DNA of 48,702 nt from Gluconobacter oxydans (GTDB lineage: Bacteria; Pseudomonadota; Alphaproteobacteria; Acetobacterales; Acetobacteraceae): positions 1 to 48,702 of the forward strand of contig NZ_BJNM01000020.1 of assembly GCF_006539685.1 (NCBI RefSeq), in the 5' to 3' direction. Positions within the stretch are counted from its first letter, which is position 1. Every line of letters begins with the position of its first letter. Both the position numbers and the translations under genes were made by a program. This document shows positions 1 to 8,047 of this stretch, in pieces. The notes under the pieces were generated by a model. The model was not told the origin of the DNA, ran no database searches, and was given only the letters and a program-made list of their open reading frames with translations.

Positions 1-120
1 GGTGGTCAGTTCTTTGTAGAAACACAGCTGGGAAAGGCCGCAGATCTGGCGACAGTCTGCCGTGCCGTCGATCAGACGGCGGCCATGGGCGTTACCGGCT
101 GGATCAAGGTGGAAAATTAA
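1..120 (+). CDS. C-terminal fragment of a phage structural protein (partial)
   Basis: The window opens inside an open frame that reads from base 1 to a TAA at 118-120, giving 39 residues ending in GWIKVEN. I recognise no domain in this fragment. Its stop overlaps the next start as TAATG, so the two genes are translationally coupled. That coupling, and the tail-fibre character of the next gene, suggest a phage tail or baseplate component. The start lies outside the window. Confidence 0.6.
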   Translation, partial: GGQFFVETQLGKAADLATVCRAVDQTAAMGVTGWIKVEN

Positions 121-1376
121 TGGACCGGGCAATCGTTTATGCGGGATCCATCCCGCTCGACACGGATATTCTGCGGGCCGGGCGTTATACCAAGGCCGCT
201 TTCGGAAACCTGGCGTCCATGCTGTACGGTCCGAATGTCATGGCGGCGTCCGGACTGGGATATTCTGCATCCTCCAGCGATCTGAGCCTGACGGTCGAGG
301 CGGGTTCGATCCTGGCGCCGGGCGTCATGGACGCCAGCAGTCTGGGCGGCAATGGCGGGGGGCTTGCGGCGGATACAACGGCTCTCACATGCCAGTATAT
401 CAGCACGACATCGCAGACCGTTACGCTTCCGGGGAGCGGCAACACCTATACCGTTTATGCAGTCTGCTCTGAGCAGGATGCTGATCCGACCGTGCTGCCA
501 TTTTTCAATGCCAGCAATCCGTCGCAGACGCAGGCAGGAATCCAGAATGACGGTGGCGCGCTGCCGGTGCGCCGGGCAGGTGTGATTTCTCTGGTGGCCG
601 CTGCCAATCCGCCTTCCGCTCCCACGGGTGGATGTGTTGTGGCGCTTTACACGATTGCGGTTCCACAGGGAGCAAACAGCCTGTCAGGTGTGACGGTTCA
701 GCCGGGACAGGTTTTCTGGCCGACCATCCCGGAACTGGCAACGCAGGCTCTTCTCAAGGCCTGCACGGAACCCATGACGCTGGTGACTGTGAATGGCTCG
801 GTCTCCGTTCCGGCATGGGCATCCCGGGTGGAACTGCGCGTTATTGGCGGTGGCGGCGGTGGGGCTGCTTCTCAGTCGATGACGACTGCCGGTGCGTTTT
901 CTGGTGCCGGTGGCGGCGGTGGGGGAGATGCCTGGGGTATCTACGCGGTCAGCCCCACGCAGGGAAATGGTCTGGCGATTACCGTCGGAAGTGGCGGTGG
1001 GTCCGAGCAGACGGGCGGGACTTCCCTGGTGAGTTACAACGGGCAGACGCTCCTGCAGGCCGAAGGTGGACAGGGCGGAACCTTTTATTCCACGACCGGA
1101 TCTGCGGGCGGTGTGGGCGGCAATGCTTCTGGCGGCACGATCTGGAACCAGAGCGGAACCTCTGGTGGGGACGGGCAGTGCAACGCCTACACGTTCTCCG
1201 GATATGGTGGGGATGGCCCTTGGGGAGGTGCGGGACGTTGTGGCAACCAGGGGGGGCGCCTTGCAACGCGGTACGGCGCAGGTGGTGGCGGTTCTTACTC
1301 GGCAACGGCTGAGGGCGTGTCTTCCAGTGGTGGCACCGGGTTTCAGGGCTGTGTGCTGTACCGCTTCCTGCCCTGA
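120..1376 (+). CDS. Glycine-rich phage tail fibre / adhesin-like protein
   Basis: This encodes 418 residues. The first ~50 residues resemble the opening of phage tail-fibre or baseplate-attached proteins. The middle (~50-230) is Ser/Thr/Ala/Gly-rich, as in beta-structured fibre shafts. From about residue 240 to the end the chain is dominated by glycine runs (six or so Gly in a row near 241 and 262, then repeated GG and GGG blocks), finishing in a short hydrophobic C-terminus (CVLYRFLP). Polyglycine sandwiches of this kind are known in receptor-binding phage adhesins such as the gp38 group, so a host-recognition role is inferred. The start overlaps the upstream stop. It ends 8 bp from the convergent cytochrome gene, with no terminator or attachment site visible between them. 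It could also be a generic phage hypothetical protein. Confidence 0.75.
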   Translation: MDRAIVYAGSIPLDTDILRAGRYTKAAFGNLASMLYGPNVMAASGLGYSASSSDLSLTVEAGSILAPGVMDASSLGGNGGGLAADTTALTCQYISTTSQTVTLPGSGNTYTVYAVCSEQDADPTVLPFFNASNPSQTQAGIQNDGGALPVRRAGVISLVAAANPPSAPTGGCVVALYTIAVPQGANSLSGVTVQPGQVFWPTIPELATQALLKACTEPMTLVTVNGSVSVPAWASRVELRVIGGGGGGAASQSMTTAGAFSGAGGGGGGDAWGIYAVSPTQGNGLAITVGSGGGSEQTGGTSLVSYNGQTLLQAEGGQGGTFYSTTGSAGGVGGNASGGTIWNQSGTSGGDGQCNAYTFSGYGGDGPWGGAGRCGNQGGRLATRYGAGGGGSYSATAEGVSSSGGTGFQGCVLYRFLP

Positions 1377-1384
1377 GGCGGCGT

Positions 1385-2698
1385 TCAGTTCAGTGAGACC
1401 GCATCATCTGCCATATCTGGTGGGGGCATGGTCTTGCTGAACTGTCTGACGTCTTCTGCTGAAACAGGAGAGGCGTTGTTGCCCCAGGCATGGCGGATGA
1501 AAGTCACGACATCGGCAATCTGCTGATCGGTCAGTTTGTGACTGAAAGCGGGCATCGTGATGGAAGAGGGCGCGGCTGTCATGGCAGGAAGGCTCGCGCC
1601 CTTCTGGACGATGTGAACGAGAGACACAGGATCGCTCTGCATCATGACAGAATTGCCAGCCAAAGGCGGAAAGACGGCGGGATAGCCTTTTCCATCAGTC
1701 CTGTGACAGGCTGCACACCGGTCGACATAGATGCGGGCGCCGCGTGAGGACAGATCCGCTTTGTGAAGCTGGTCGGTGATCGTGGGATCATACGTCCATG
1801 GCGTCTGTGTCCGGTCGGCGGGTGGCAGACTTTTGAGATAATGTGCGATGGCGTGCAGGTCGTTGTCGGTCAGTTTCTGTGTGCCGTGCAGAACGGCCGA
1901 GGTCATGGAGCCGAAAACGCTGCCGGGATTCGAGCGGCCGGTCCTGAGGAATGAAACGATGTCTTCCTCGCTCCAGCGGCCCAGTCCGGTTCGGTTTTCC
2001 TGGCGAAGTGATGGGGGCGTCCAGCCATCTACGGGCGCACCGCCAGCCAGATAAAGGCTGCCGTCATGCGCAATCAGGGCTTTTTCCTGCATTGTGATGG
2101 CGCGCGGGGAATGGCAGGCGCCGCAGTGAGCTGGGCCTTCCACGAGATAGGCGCCTCGTGCAAGGAGTGGATCGGTGAACTCTCCTGCCGTGCTGGTGAT
2201 TGCCTTATGGGGCGTGGGAGCAAAGGCCCAGCGCCAGAATGTCAGGGGCCAGCGAATGGAAAGTGGCCAGGGAATTTCGTTCCTGGGCGCTGAAACCGGC
2301 ACAGCTTTAACGCCGTCCCTGAAATAGACAAAAAGAGCGTGGATATCGCTATCTGTCAGTCGGGCGTAGGACGGAAAGGGCATGGCAGGATAAAGTGTCG
2401 AGCCATCCCGGCGGATGCCTTGTCGCAACGCCTGTCCGAACTGGGCTTCCGTATAGCGGCCGATCCCGTGATCGGGATCTGGAGTGATATTGGTGGAATA
2501 GATTTTTCCCATTGGAAGGGAAAATGATACACCTCCGGAATACTCCGGTTTGCCATGAACGGAATGACAGGCAGCGCAGTCGGACGCTGCGGCCAGATAG
2601 CGTCCCTTTTCTACAATGGCTTTGTCAGAGTCCTGCGCTGTGGCTTCTGCTGTGAGACCCATCCCCAGAAAGCAGGCGATGACCAGCGGCCACTTCAT
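1385..2698 (-). CDS. Gluconate 2-dehydrogenase-type cytochrome c subunit (tri-haem)
   Basis: This is the electron-transfer and membrane-anchoring subunit of a periplasmic flavoprotein dehydrogenase. It carries electrons from the FAD subunit to ubiquinone. The 437-residue protein has an N-terminal signal peptide cleaved near TAEATAQ (residue ~22). It has three CxxCH haem c sites, at about residues 41-45 (CAACH), 192-196 (CGACH) and 328-332 (CAACH). Length and haem count fit the cytochrome subunits of gluconate, 2-ketogluconate, sorbitol and alcohol dehydrogenases of acetic acid bacteria. Its ATG overlaps the TGA of the large subunit (ATGA), so it is the last gene of a small-large-cytochrome operon. 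The substrate cannot be fixed from this subunit alone. Confidence 0.93.
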   Translation of the reverse strand: MKWPLVIACFLGMGLTAEATAQDSDKAIVEKGRYLAAASDCAACHSVHGKPEYSGGVSFSLPMGKIYSTNITPDPDHGIGRYTEAQFGQALRQGIRRDGSTLYPAMPFPSYARLTDSDIHALFVYFRDGVKAVPVSAPRNEIPWPLSIRWPLTFWRWAFAPTPHKAITSTAGEFTDPLLARGAYLVEGPAHCGACHSPRAITMQEKALIAHDGSLYLAGGAPVDGWTPPSLRQENRTGLGRWSEEDIVSFLRTGRSNPGSVFGSMTSAVLHGTQKLTDNDLHAIAHYLKSLPPADRTQTPWTYDPTITDQLHKADLSSRGARIYVDRCAACHRTDGKGYPAVFPPLAGNSVMMQSDPVSLVHIVQKGASLPAMTAAPSSITMPAFSHKLTDQQIADVVTFIRHAWGNNASPVSAEDVRQFSKTMPPPDMADDAVSLN

Positions 2699-4473
2699 GC
2701 TTTCACCAGAGGGCCAGGGGACTTCAGGTAGGTCGTCCGGATGTGATGTGCGGCCCAGTAGGCCAGAGCGGCCACCATTCCCGTTGGATTATAGCCCATT
2801 CCCTGCGGGAAAGCGTTCGATCCGATGACAAAGACATTCGACACATCCCAGCTCTGAAGATAGCGGTTGAGCGCACTTGTCTGGGGATTGTCTCCCATGA
2901 TGGCGCCGCCTCCCAGATGGGTAGTCTGATAATTGCGGGTGTCAAAGGGCTGCCCGGCATTGAGATGAACCAGATTCATCTTTGTTGCCCCCATCGCGCG
3001 GGCGATGGGCTCGATCCTGCTGACGACATACTGGTTCATGCGGATATCATTGTCTTTCCACGTGAAGGTCATGCGAAGCAGTGGCTGCCCGTAAACATCT
3101 TTCCATGTCGGATCGAGATCAAGATAGACATCCCGATACGCCATATTGCTTCCATGGGCATCAATACCCAGCGAATGCTTGTAGGTATTGATCAGGGCGT
3201 TCTTGTAGGCAGAGCCCCATCGTGGTGTTCCGCCACCACCGGCGCCTATAGCGGCGGCGATCGGTTTCACACCCGCCTGATTGACCCAGACAGGCGATCC
3301 CCCCACAAAACCAAGCGGCCCATGGTCGAAATTCATGCTGTTGAAATCGTCAATGGCGACACCGGCCCCGCCGGCCCCGACGAACTGGTTGGTGTAGGTT
3401 GAAGAGGGGAGCCAGACGCGCGAGGATGTAATGGTCTGATAGACAAAATTGCGTCCGACTGTCCCGGTATTGCTGACCGGATCGTAAGGTTTTCCAATTC
3501 CGGACACCAGCATCAGATGAACATTGTTGAACTGGAACGCTCCCAGGATCACCAGATCAGCAGAAAGCGAGGTTTCTTTCCGGGTCTTCGTATCCAGATA
3601 GGTCACCCCGGTTGCTTTTGTTTTTGTGCTGTCGAGATCGACCCGCAGGACATGGGCATTCGGGATAAGGGTAAATCCTGGGTCCTGCCGCAATGCGGGC
3701 AGGATATTCACGTTGGGCGAGGCCTTGGAATACAGGTAGCAGTCATAGCCGCTGCAATAACCACAGAAATTGCATGGCCCCATCTGACAGCCATAGGTAT
3801 TGGTGTATTGTCGTGATGCGTTGGCAGCAGGCAGGGCGTAGGGATGATAGCCTGCATTTTTTGCAGCATCGCGGAAGATCGATGCTGAAAAGGTGTCTTT
3901 CATGGCTGGGAGTGGAAAATTATCAGAACGATCCGGAGAAAAAACATTTCCGTTTCCGACGATTTTCCCCTGAACCTTGTACGCTTCCCCAGACGTGCCA
4001 AAGACCTTTTCCGCCTTGTCGAAAAACGGTTCGAGTTCTTCATAGGTGACGCCATAATCCTGAAGGTTCATGCCTTCGGGAATGAATTTCTCACCGTAGC
4101 GTTCGATCACGGAGCTCCGCAGTCTCAGATCTTCGGGGGCAACGCGAAAATGCACACCCGACCAGTGCAGTCCTGCGCCGCCCACGCCTTCTCCGGGCAG
4201 AAAGGCTGCGAGTTGACGGTAAGGGAGTGCCGTCTGATCCATCGTATTGCGGATCGTCACCGTGGACTGGGACAGGTTCTGGAAAAGGCGCTTGCGCACG
4301 GCGCCGCGCAGTTCATCAATCGATTCCGGATAGGCGCCTTCGACGGGCGTCGTCCGCTCGGGGCCACGTTCCAGCATGATGACTGACAGTCCGGCTTCGG
4401 TCAGTTCCTTAGCCATGATCGAACCGGCCCAGCCAGCGCCGACGATGACTGCATCGACATGCGTCCTGCCCAT
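2695..4473 (-). CDS. Gluconate 2-dehydrogenase-type FAD subunit (GMC oxidoreductase)
   Basis: This is the catalytic flavoprotein subunit, which oxidises a sugar acid or polyol (most likely D-gluconate to 2-keto-D-gluconate) in the periplasm. I start it at the ATG at 4473, one base after the small-subunit stop, giving 592 residues; a longer frame upstream lacks family character. The FAD-binding motif GAGWAG lies at residues 12-17. A cysteine cluster at about 229, 234, 237, 240 and 245 fits the iron-sulfur site described for FAD glucose dehydrogenase relatives. The GMC active-site His and Asn are probably H519 (in THLGG) and N562 (in GYNPT). There is no signal peptide, so export is presumably by hitchhiking on the Tat-type small subunit. 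2-Ketogluconate or sorbitol as substrate is possible, but the length near 590 favours gluconate. Confidence 0.92.
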   Translation of the reverse strand: MGRTHVDAVIVGAGWAGSIMAKELTEAGLSVIMLERGPERTTPVEGAYPESIDELRGAVRKRLFQNLSQSTVTIRNTMDQTALPYRQLAAFLPGEGVGGAGLHWSGVHFRVAPEDLRLRSSVIERYGEKFIPEGMNLQDYGVTYEELEPFFDKAEKVFGTSGEAYKVQGKIVGNGNVFSPDRSDNFPLPAMKDTFSASIFRDAAKNAGYHPYALPAANASRQYTNTYGCQMGPCNFCGYCSGYDCYLYSKASPNVNILPALRQDPGFTLIPNAHVLRVDLDSTKTKATGVTYLDTKTRKETSLSADLVILGAFQFNNVHLMLVSGIGKPYDPVSNTGTVGRNFVYQTITSSRVWLPSSTYTNQFVGAGGAGVAIDDFNSMNFDHGPLGFVGGSPVWVNQAGVKPIAAAIGAGGGGTPRWGSAYKNALINTYKHSLGIDAHGSNMAYRDVYLDLDPTWKDVYGQPLLRMTFTWKDNDIRMNQYVVSRIEPIARAMGATKMNLVHLNAGQPFDTRNYQTTHLGGGAIMGDNPQTSALNRYLQSWDVSNVFVIGSNAFPQGMGYNPTGMVAALAYWAAHHIRTTYLKSPGPLVKA

Positions 4474-4474
4474 C

Positions 4475-5185
4475 TTAAGCGGTCTCCCCTGAAATGGAGA
4501 CCGGCGCGAGGGGATAGGGAGCGCCTTCCTGATTGACCCAGTCCATGAAATCCGCCCTGGCGCCAGGGAAACCCAGCATGGTCCAGCCGCCAAGTCCCCG
4601 GTTGCCGCCGTAAAGCGGATCGGCGAAGGCGCCTTCAAGTGTATTGGTCCGGAGCTGTTCGAAAAAGACGCGTCCAGGGACTTCGTCTAGCTGGACCGAT
4701 CCCCCTTCCAGCGCCGTCAGGATTTCATCCTGCTGCACCGGCGGGAGGTCTGCAAAGCCTTTGCCGTAATGTTGTCGGGTGTAGTGCTCAACGCCTGCGA
4801 TGCCCTTGCGATACAGGTCGCGCGGGACAAATGGGAGCTGATACCCCAGATTGGCCGGTCCCTGCTGGAAGGGGCCGGACATGTACCAGTTTTCACCCCG
4901 GGCATAAGGGGTCTGCATCTGACGGTCGATGAATTCCGCTACCCCCAGCGCTTTTGCGCCCGGTCCGTTATCGTCAACAGGAAAGAGGCGCTCGCTGGCT
5001 GCCTCTATAAACCGGTATTCCATCGCATCGAAAAAGGTGGGCAGATAGGGCTGGGCTGCCTCAGCCGCCAGCGCTGCTGTCCATGAGGCATTTCCCGAAG
5101 CCATCCAGAATGATGTGGTCCCAAGAAGCCCCTTCACGAAACTGCGGCGGAGCGGACGGTTCAGTGTCGGTTCCATGGGGGGCAC
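4475..5185 (-). CDS. Gluconate 2-dehydrogenase-type small (gamma) subunit, Tat-exported
   Basis: This encodes 236 residues of the Gluconate_2-dh3 family, the small subunit that carries the twin-arginine signal and escorts the FAD subunit across the membrane. The N-terminus has RRSFVKG followed by a hydrophobic stretch to about residue 40, a good Tat signal. I keep the GTG start at 5185 because a GGAG lies 6 bases before it. The in-frame ATG at 5176 is about 15 bases from that site. It is the first gene of a small-large-cytochrome operon, the order usual in Gluconobacter. The 138 bp upstream hold a weak hairpin and no convincing promoter. Confidence 0.9.
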   Translation of the reverse strand: MPPMEPTLNRPLRRSFVKGLLGTTSFWMASGNASWTAALAAEAAQPYLPTFFDAMEYRFIEAASERLFPVDDNGPGAKALGVAEFIDRQMQTPYARGENWYMSGPFQQGPANLGYQLPFVPRDLYRKGIAGVEHYTRQHYGKGFADLPPVQQDEILTALEGGSVQLDEVPGRVFFEQLRTNTLEGAFADPLYGGNRGLGGWTMLGFPGARADFMDWVNQEGAPYPLAPVSISGETA

Positions 5186-5243
5186 AGGTTTCTCCGGACA
5201 GTAGAACCAGAAATGACAGAAAATCTGGAAACGGTTATTTTAC

Positions 5244-5263
5244 AAAAGGGATGCTCTCTCCCT
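5244..5263 (-). terminator. Weak terminator-like hairpin behind the lipoprotein gene
   Basis: On the minus strand AGGGA pairs with TCCCT across a 7-base loop, and the second arm runs into TTTT (5247-5244). It lies about 60 bp after the stop of the lipoprotein gene and about 60 bp before the small-subunit start. The stem is only 5 bp, so termination would be leaky. Confidence 0.35.
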
Positions 5264-5323
5264 AACGAAGGCAGGCGCAGTTCACCAGACATGTGCTCAT
5301 CACAACATGACGAGAGGCGTGAA

Positions 5324-6142
5324 TCAGTGCGTTTCAGTGCTGTCTGTTGAGGGAAGCTTCAGTATTCCGGGCTGGGGCGAGTGCTGGGTGGCTGTCGTTG
5401 TCGCCTCGGTGTCGGATCCTGTGGGGAAAATGGCGTCTGGTGCGCTCGGAGTGGCGGCGGGTACTGCGGCTTTTTCGGACGTGGCTGATCCCGGGGCAGT
5501 CTCGGTAGAAGAAAGTGCCGGCGTTGTCGGGGCGGCCACTGGTTCTGTTCCAGGTGCTCCAAGTGTCTGCTGCTGGATACCGCCATTGACGAGCGGAGTT
5601 CCGGCAGCATCCGTCATCCAGGAGAGGAGCTTCTTGCGGATCTGGAATTCCAGTTCCACGTTCATGTCCTGCATCATCTGGCTGGTAAGGGTATAGAGTT
5701 CCTTGCGCGAGGTCGGATCCCGGTCTCCCGCATCCAGCTTGTGGGTGATGCGCGCATGGACAAAGCCGGTATGCTGGTTGCCGGCATCCGCGACGTTGAG
5801 TTGTACGTCCATGGCGCCGGTCACCACGTTATCGCCTGCCCGGTTCAGATAGGCCTGCTTGATGATGAAGTCGGCCTTGCCGGAGGTTCCGCTGGCTACC
5901 AGACGCTGGTTTGCCATGGCCTTCAGAGCCTGGTCCGGCGCAACAGGGGCCTTTGCCGATAGTGAGTCCGGCGCAGCGGGAGCTTCATCCTGCACGTTAA
6001 TGGAGGCCACGTTCAGATGGATCTGGGACAGATAGCTGTAATCAAGCGGAGGAAAGGTCTGGTCCGCATCTCCATCGGAGCATGCCGCCATGCCAAGGGA
6101 CAGCACCAAAGCACTCAGACCAGTCCAGTAACGTACGCGCAT
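5324..6142 (-). CDS. Putative lipoprotein of unknown function
   Basis: This encodes 272 residues. The N-terminus is a lipoprotein signal with lipobox GMAAC (Cys 21), so the mature protein is probably anchored in the envelope. Residues ~30-180 form a mixed alpha/beta-looking domain with no recognised motif. Residues ~185-272 are a low-complexity Ala/Pro/Thr/Ser tail. I do not recognise the family. It starts 19 bp after the stop of the 319-residue gene upstream and so appears to be the last member of the argD-argF-hslO operon. Nothing in the sequence ties its role to arginine synthesis. Confidence 0.8.
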   Translation of the reverse strand: MRVRYWTGLSALVLSLGMAACSDGDADQTFPPLDYSYLSQIHLNVASINVQDEAPAAPDSLSAKAPVAPDQALKAMANQRLVASGTSGKADFIIKQAYLNRAGDNVVTGAMDVQLNVADAGNQHTGFVHARITHKLDAGDRDPTSRKELYTLTSQMMQDMNVELEFQIRKKLLSWMTDAAGTPLVNGGIQQQTLGAPGTEPVAAPTTPALSSTETAPGSATSEKAAVPAATPSAPDAIFPTGSDTEATTTATQHSPQPGILKLPSTDSTETH

Positions 6143-6161
6143 ATCCTGTCTCCTGAAGGCG

Positions 6162-7121
6162 CTACAGACGACCGAAAAGGGACTTGAGTCGACTTTTCAG
6201 CCCCTGTCTAGACGCGTGAGGGGGGGTAGCAGAAGCCGGTTGTTCCACTGGGAGCGGCGAGGGAGCTGGCGCAGCCGGTGGGGGCGGGGAATTTTCGTCT
6301 GAGGGTTTCGGGCGCAGGCCGGACGCCTGTCCGACGCCGAAATCCTCGGCCCTGAAGGGGCGCGCCTCGCGGATCAGCGCAGCATGTTCGGGATGGCGCG
6401 CATACCAGCTCAGGATCATCCCCGGGATCATCGCGCCGCCCGGATCATCACTGATGAGCAGCGGGGCATCGGGATAATAGAAAGAGGGGCGAAGGGCCGG
6501 AAGAACGTTGTTCCAGATCAGGTAGAAAACCGTATCGGCTTCCTGAAAACGGCTGACACTCAGAGGGCCCGTTTCGAACGTGATCTGTGCCAGCAAAGGG
6601 AGCGCTGTGAAGGGCGAAGAAACGATCAGCGGACCGTTTCCGCGTTGGGCAGCCAGCAGGGCCGTTATCCGGTTTGCGCCGATTTTGCGGCCATTCGGAC
6701 ATGGTAGTGCCTCACCGCTATCTGCATGGCCTGATGGCAGAAGGAGCGTATGCGGTGCGTATCCTTCAAGCCACGAACCGGCCAGCTCGTTCACGGCAAT
6801 TTCGGGCAGGCTGTCGCAGGATGGTCCGGTCTGGTCGGGCAGGGGAGAGCCCAGCACTCCTGATGCCAGCGGCCAGAATACCGGATCCATGGCGGTCAGA
6901 AGGCGTTTCCGCAAGGAGGGATCCAGCGCCAGAACATGGCTGGCACGATAATTTTCGCCTTCAAGCCACCAGCATGCCTGCCGGCTGGTGCTTGCTTCAG
7001 TAAACACCACAACGCTGAAATCATCCGCGACCGGCGCCCGGTTGAGGGGCGCCCAGCCGGGATAAAGCTGCTCGACCGGAAAGCCATCGAGCTTTACGTC
7101 ATCAAGCAGGGGCAGAGTCAT
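6162..7121 (-). CDS. Conserved-looking protein of unknown function, co-operonic with hslO
   Basis: This encodes 319 residues with no signal peptide or membrane segment, so it is presumably cytoplasmic. Residues 1-~260 look like one globular domain rich in Trp, Pro and Leu. Residues ~265-305 are proline-rich, with four consecutive prolines. The last 12 residues (LKSRLKSLFGRL) are basic and amphipathic, a possible membrane-surface helix. I do not recognise the family. Its ATG overlaps the hslO TGA as ATGA, so the two are translationally coupled. A role in protein quality control is conceivable only by position. Confidence 0.75.
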   Translation of the reverse strand: MTLPLLDDVKLDGFPVEQLYPGWAPLNRAPVADDFSVVVFTEASTSRQACWWLEGENYRASHVLALDPSLRKRLLTAMDPVFWPLASGVLGSPLPDQTGPSCDSLPEIAVNELAGSWLEGYAPHTLLLPSGHADSGEALPCPNGRKIGANRITALLAAQRGNGPLIVSSPFTALPLLAQITFETGPLSVSRFQEADTVFYLIWNNVLPALRPSFYYPDAPLLISDDPGGAMIPGMILSWYARHPEHAALIREARPFRAEDFGVGQASGLRPKPSDENSPPPPAAPAPSPLPVEQPASATPPHASRQGLKSRLKSLFGRL

Positions 7122-8047
7122 GCAGAGCGTGCTCCAAGTTCATCGCGCGTGAATCGGAAACCCACGTTGCAGAATTCACAGTTCATCGTGATGGCGCCAT
7201 TTTCGACCATGTGGTCGAGGTCGTCATCGGGGAATGTTTCCAGAACGGATGCGAGCCTTGCCCGGTTGCATCGGCAGCCATAAGCCAGCGCGCGTGGAGT
7301 GCCCAGACGGACATCCAGCGTACCAAAAAGCCGATGGATCAGCCGCTCGTTCGACAGGTCCGGATCAAGGACTTCCTGTTCCGTCACTGTGTCGGCCAGC
7401 GCGCAGGCGGTTTCCCACGCATCTTCGTCCTGTTCGGTGGTCTCGATGCCGCCTTCGGCCGCAATACGCTCCAGAACCAGTGCACCGGCCTTCCAGCCGT
7501 CAGGCGATTTCGCACAGAACAGCCGGATCCAGCAGTCATGCTGCTCGCTGGTCTGGAAATAGTTCATCGCCATATCGGCGAGCGTCGTGCCCGTCAGGTC
7601 CACGATGCCCTGATGCCGGTCCATGTCCGGCCCCTGGTCGATGGTGAAGGCCATGTAGCCGTCGCCCAGAAGCTCCTTGGCGGTTCCGGGCAGTGCATCG
7701 CGATCGGCGTCTTCACGCAGACGCGCGAAAAACCGCAGATCCCCGCTATCCGTCGCATCCGCCACCAGCATGGAAACCGGCCCATCGCCCTTGACCTGAA
7801 GGGAAAAGGCACCTTTGAACTTCAGGGCCGAAACCATGGCGGCTACGAGTGCCAGAGCCTCGCCGCCAAGCCGGGAGACGGCATCGGGATTGTCGTGACG
7901 CGACAGGATGGCATCCGCCAGTGGTCCGAGCCGCACCAGACGACCCCGAACCGGCGAACGTTCCAGATAGAACGGCATGACACCGCCCGAAACGACCATG
8001 TTCGGAACTTCAGGCCGGTTCGTATCAAGAAAGGGGGGTGTATCCAT
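7118..8047 (-). CDS. hslO: Hsp33 redox-regulated chaperone
   Basis: Hsp33 is a cytoplasmic holdase. When oxidation releases its zinc, it unfolds and binds aggregating client proteins. The 309-residue product keeps the C-terminal redox switch: CRC near residues 258-260 and CEFC near 290-293, the CxC...CxxC zinc site. The length is normal for the family. Its ATG shares one base with the argF TGA (TGATG), and its own stop overlaps the next gene, so it sits in a tightly coupled operon. Location beside arginine genes is common in alphaproteobacteria. Confidence 0.95.
   Translation of the reverse strand: MDTPPFLDTNRPEVPNMVVSGGVMPFYLERSPVRGRLVRLGPLADAILSRHDNPDAVSRLGGEALALVAAMVSALKFKGAFSLQVKGDGPVSMLVADATDSGDLRFFARLREDADRDALPGTAKELLGDGYMAFTIDQGPDMDRHQGIVDLTGTTLADMAMNYFQTSEQHDCWIRLFCAKSPDGWKAGALVLERIAAEGGIETTEQDEDAWETACALADTVTEQEVLDPDLSNERLIHRLFGTLDVRLGTPRALAYGCRCNRARLASVLETFPDDDLDHMVENGAITMNCEFCNVGFRFTRDELGARSA

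Noticed and set aside
1-1380. tRNA or att site at the phage-host junction
   Set aside because: I read the junction on both strands and found no tRNA-like cloverleaf and no direct repeat within the window.
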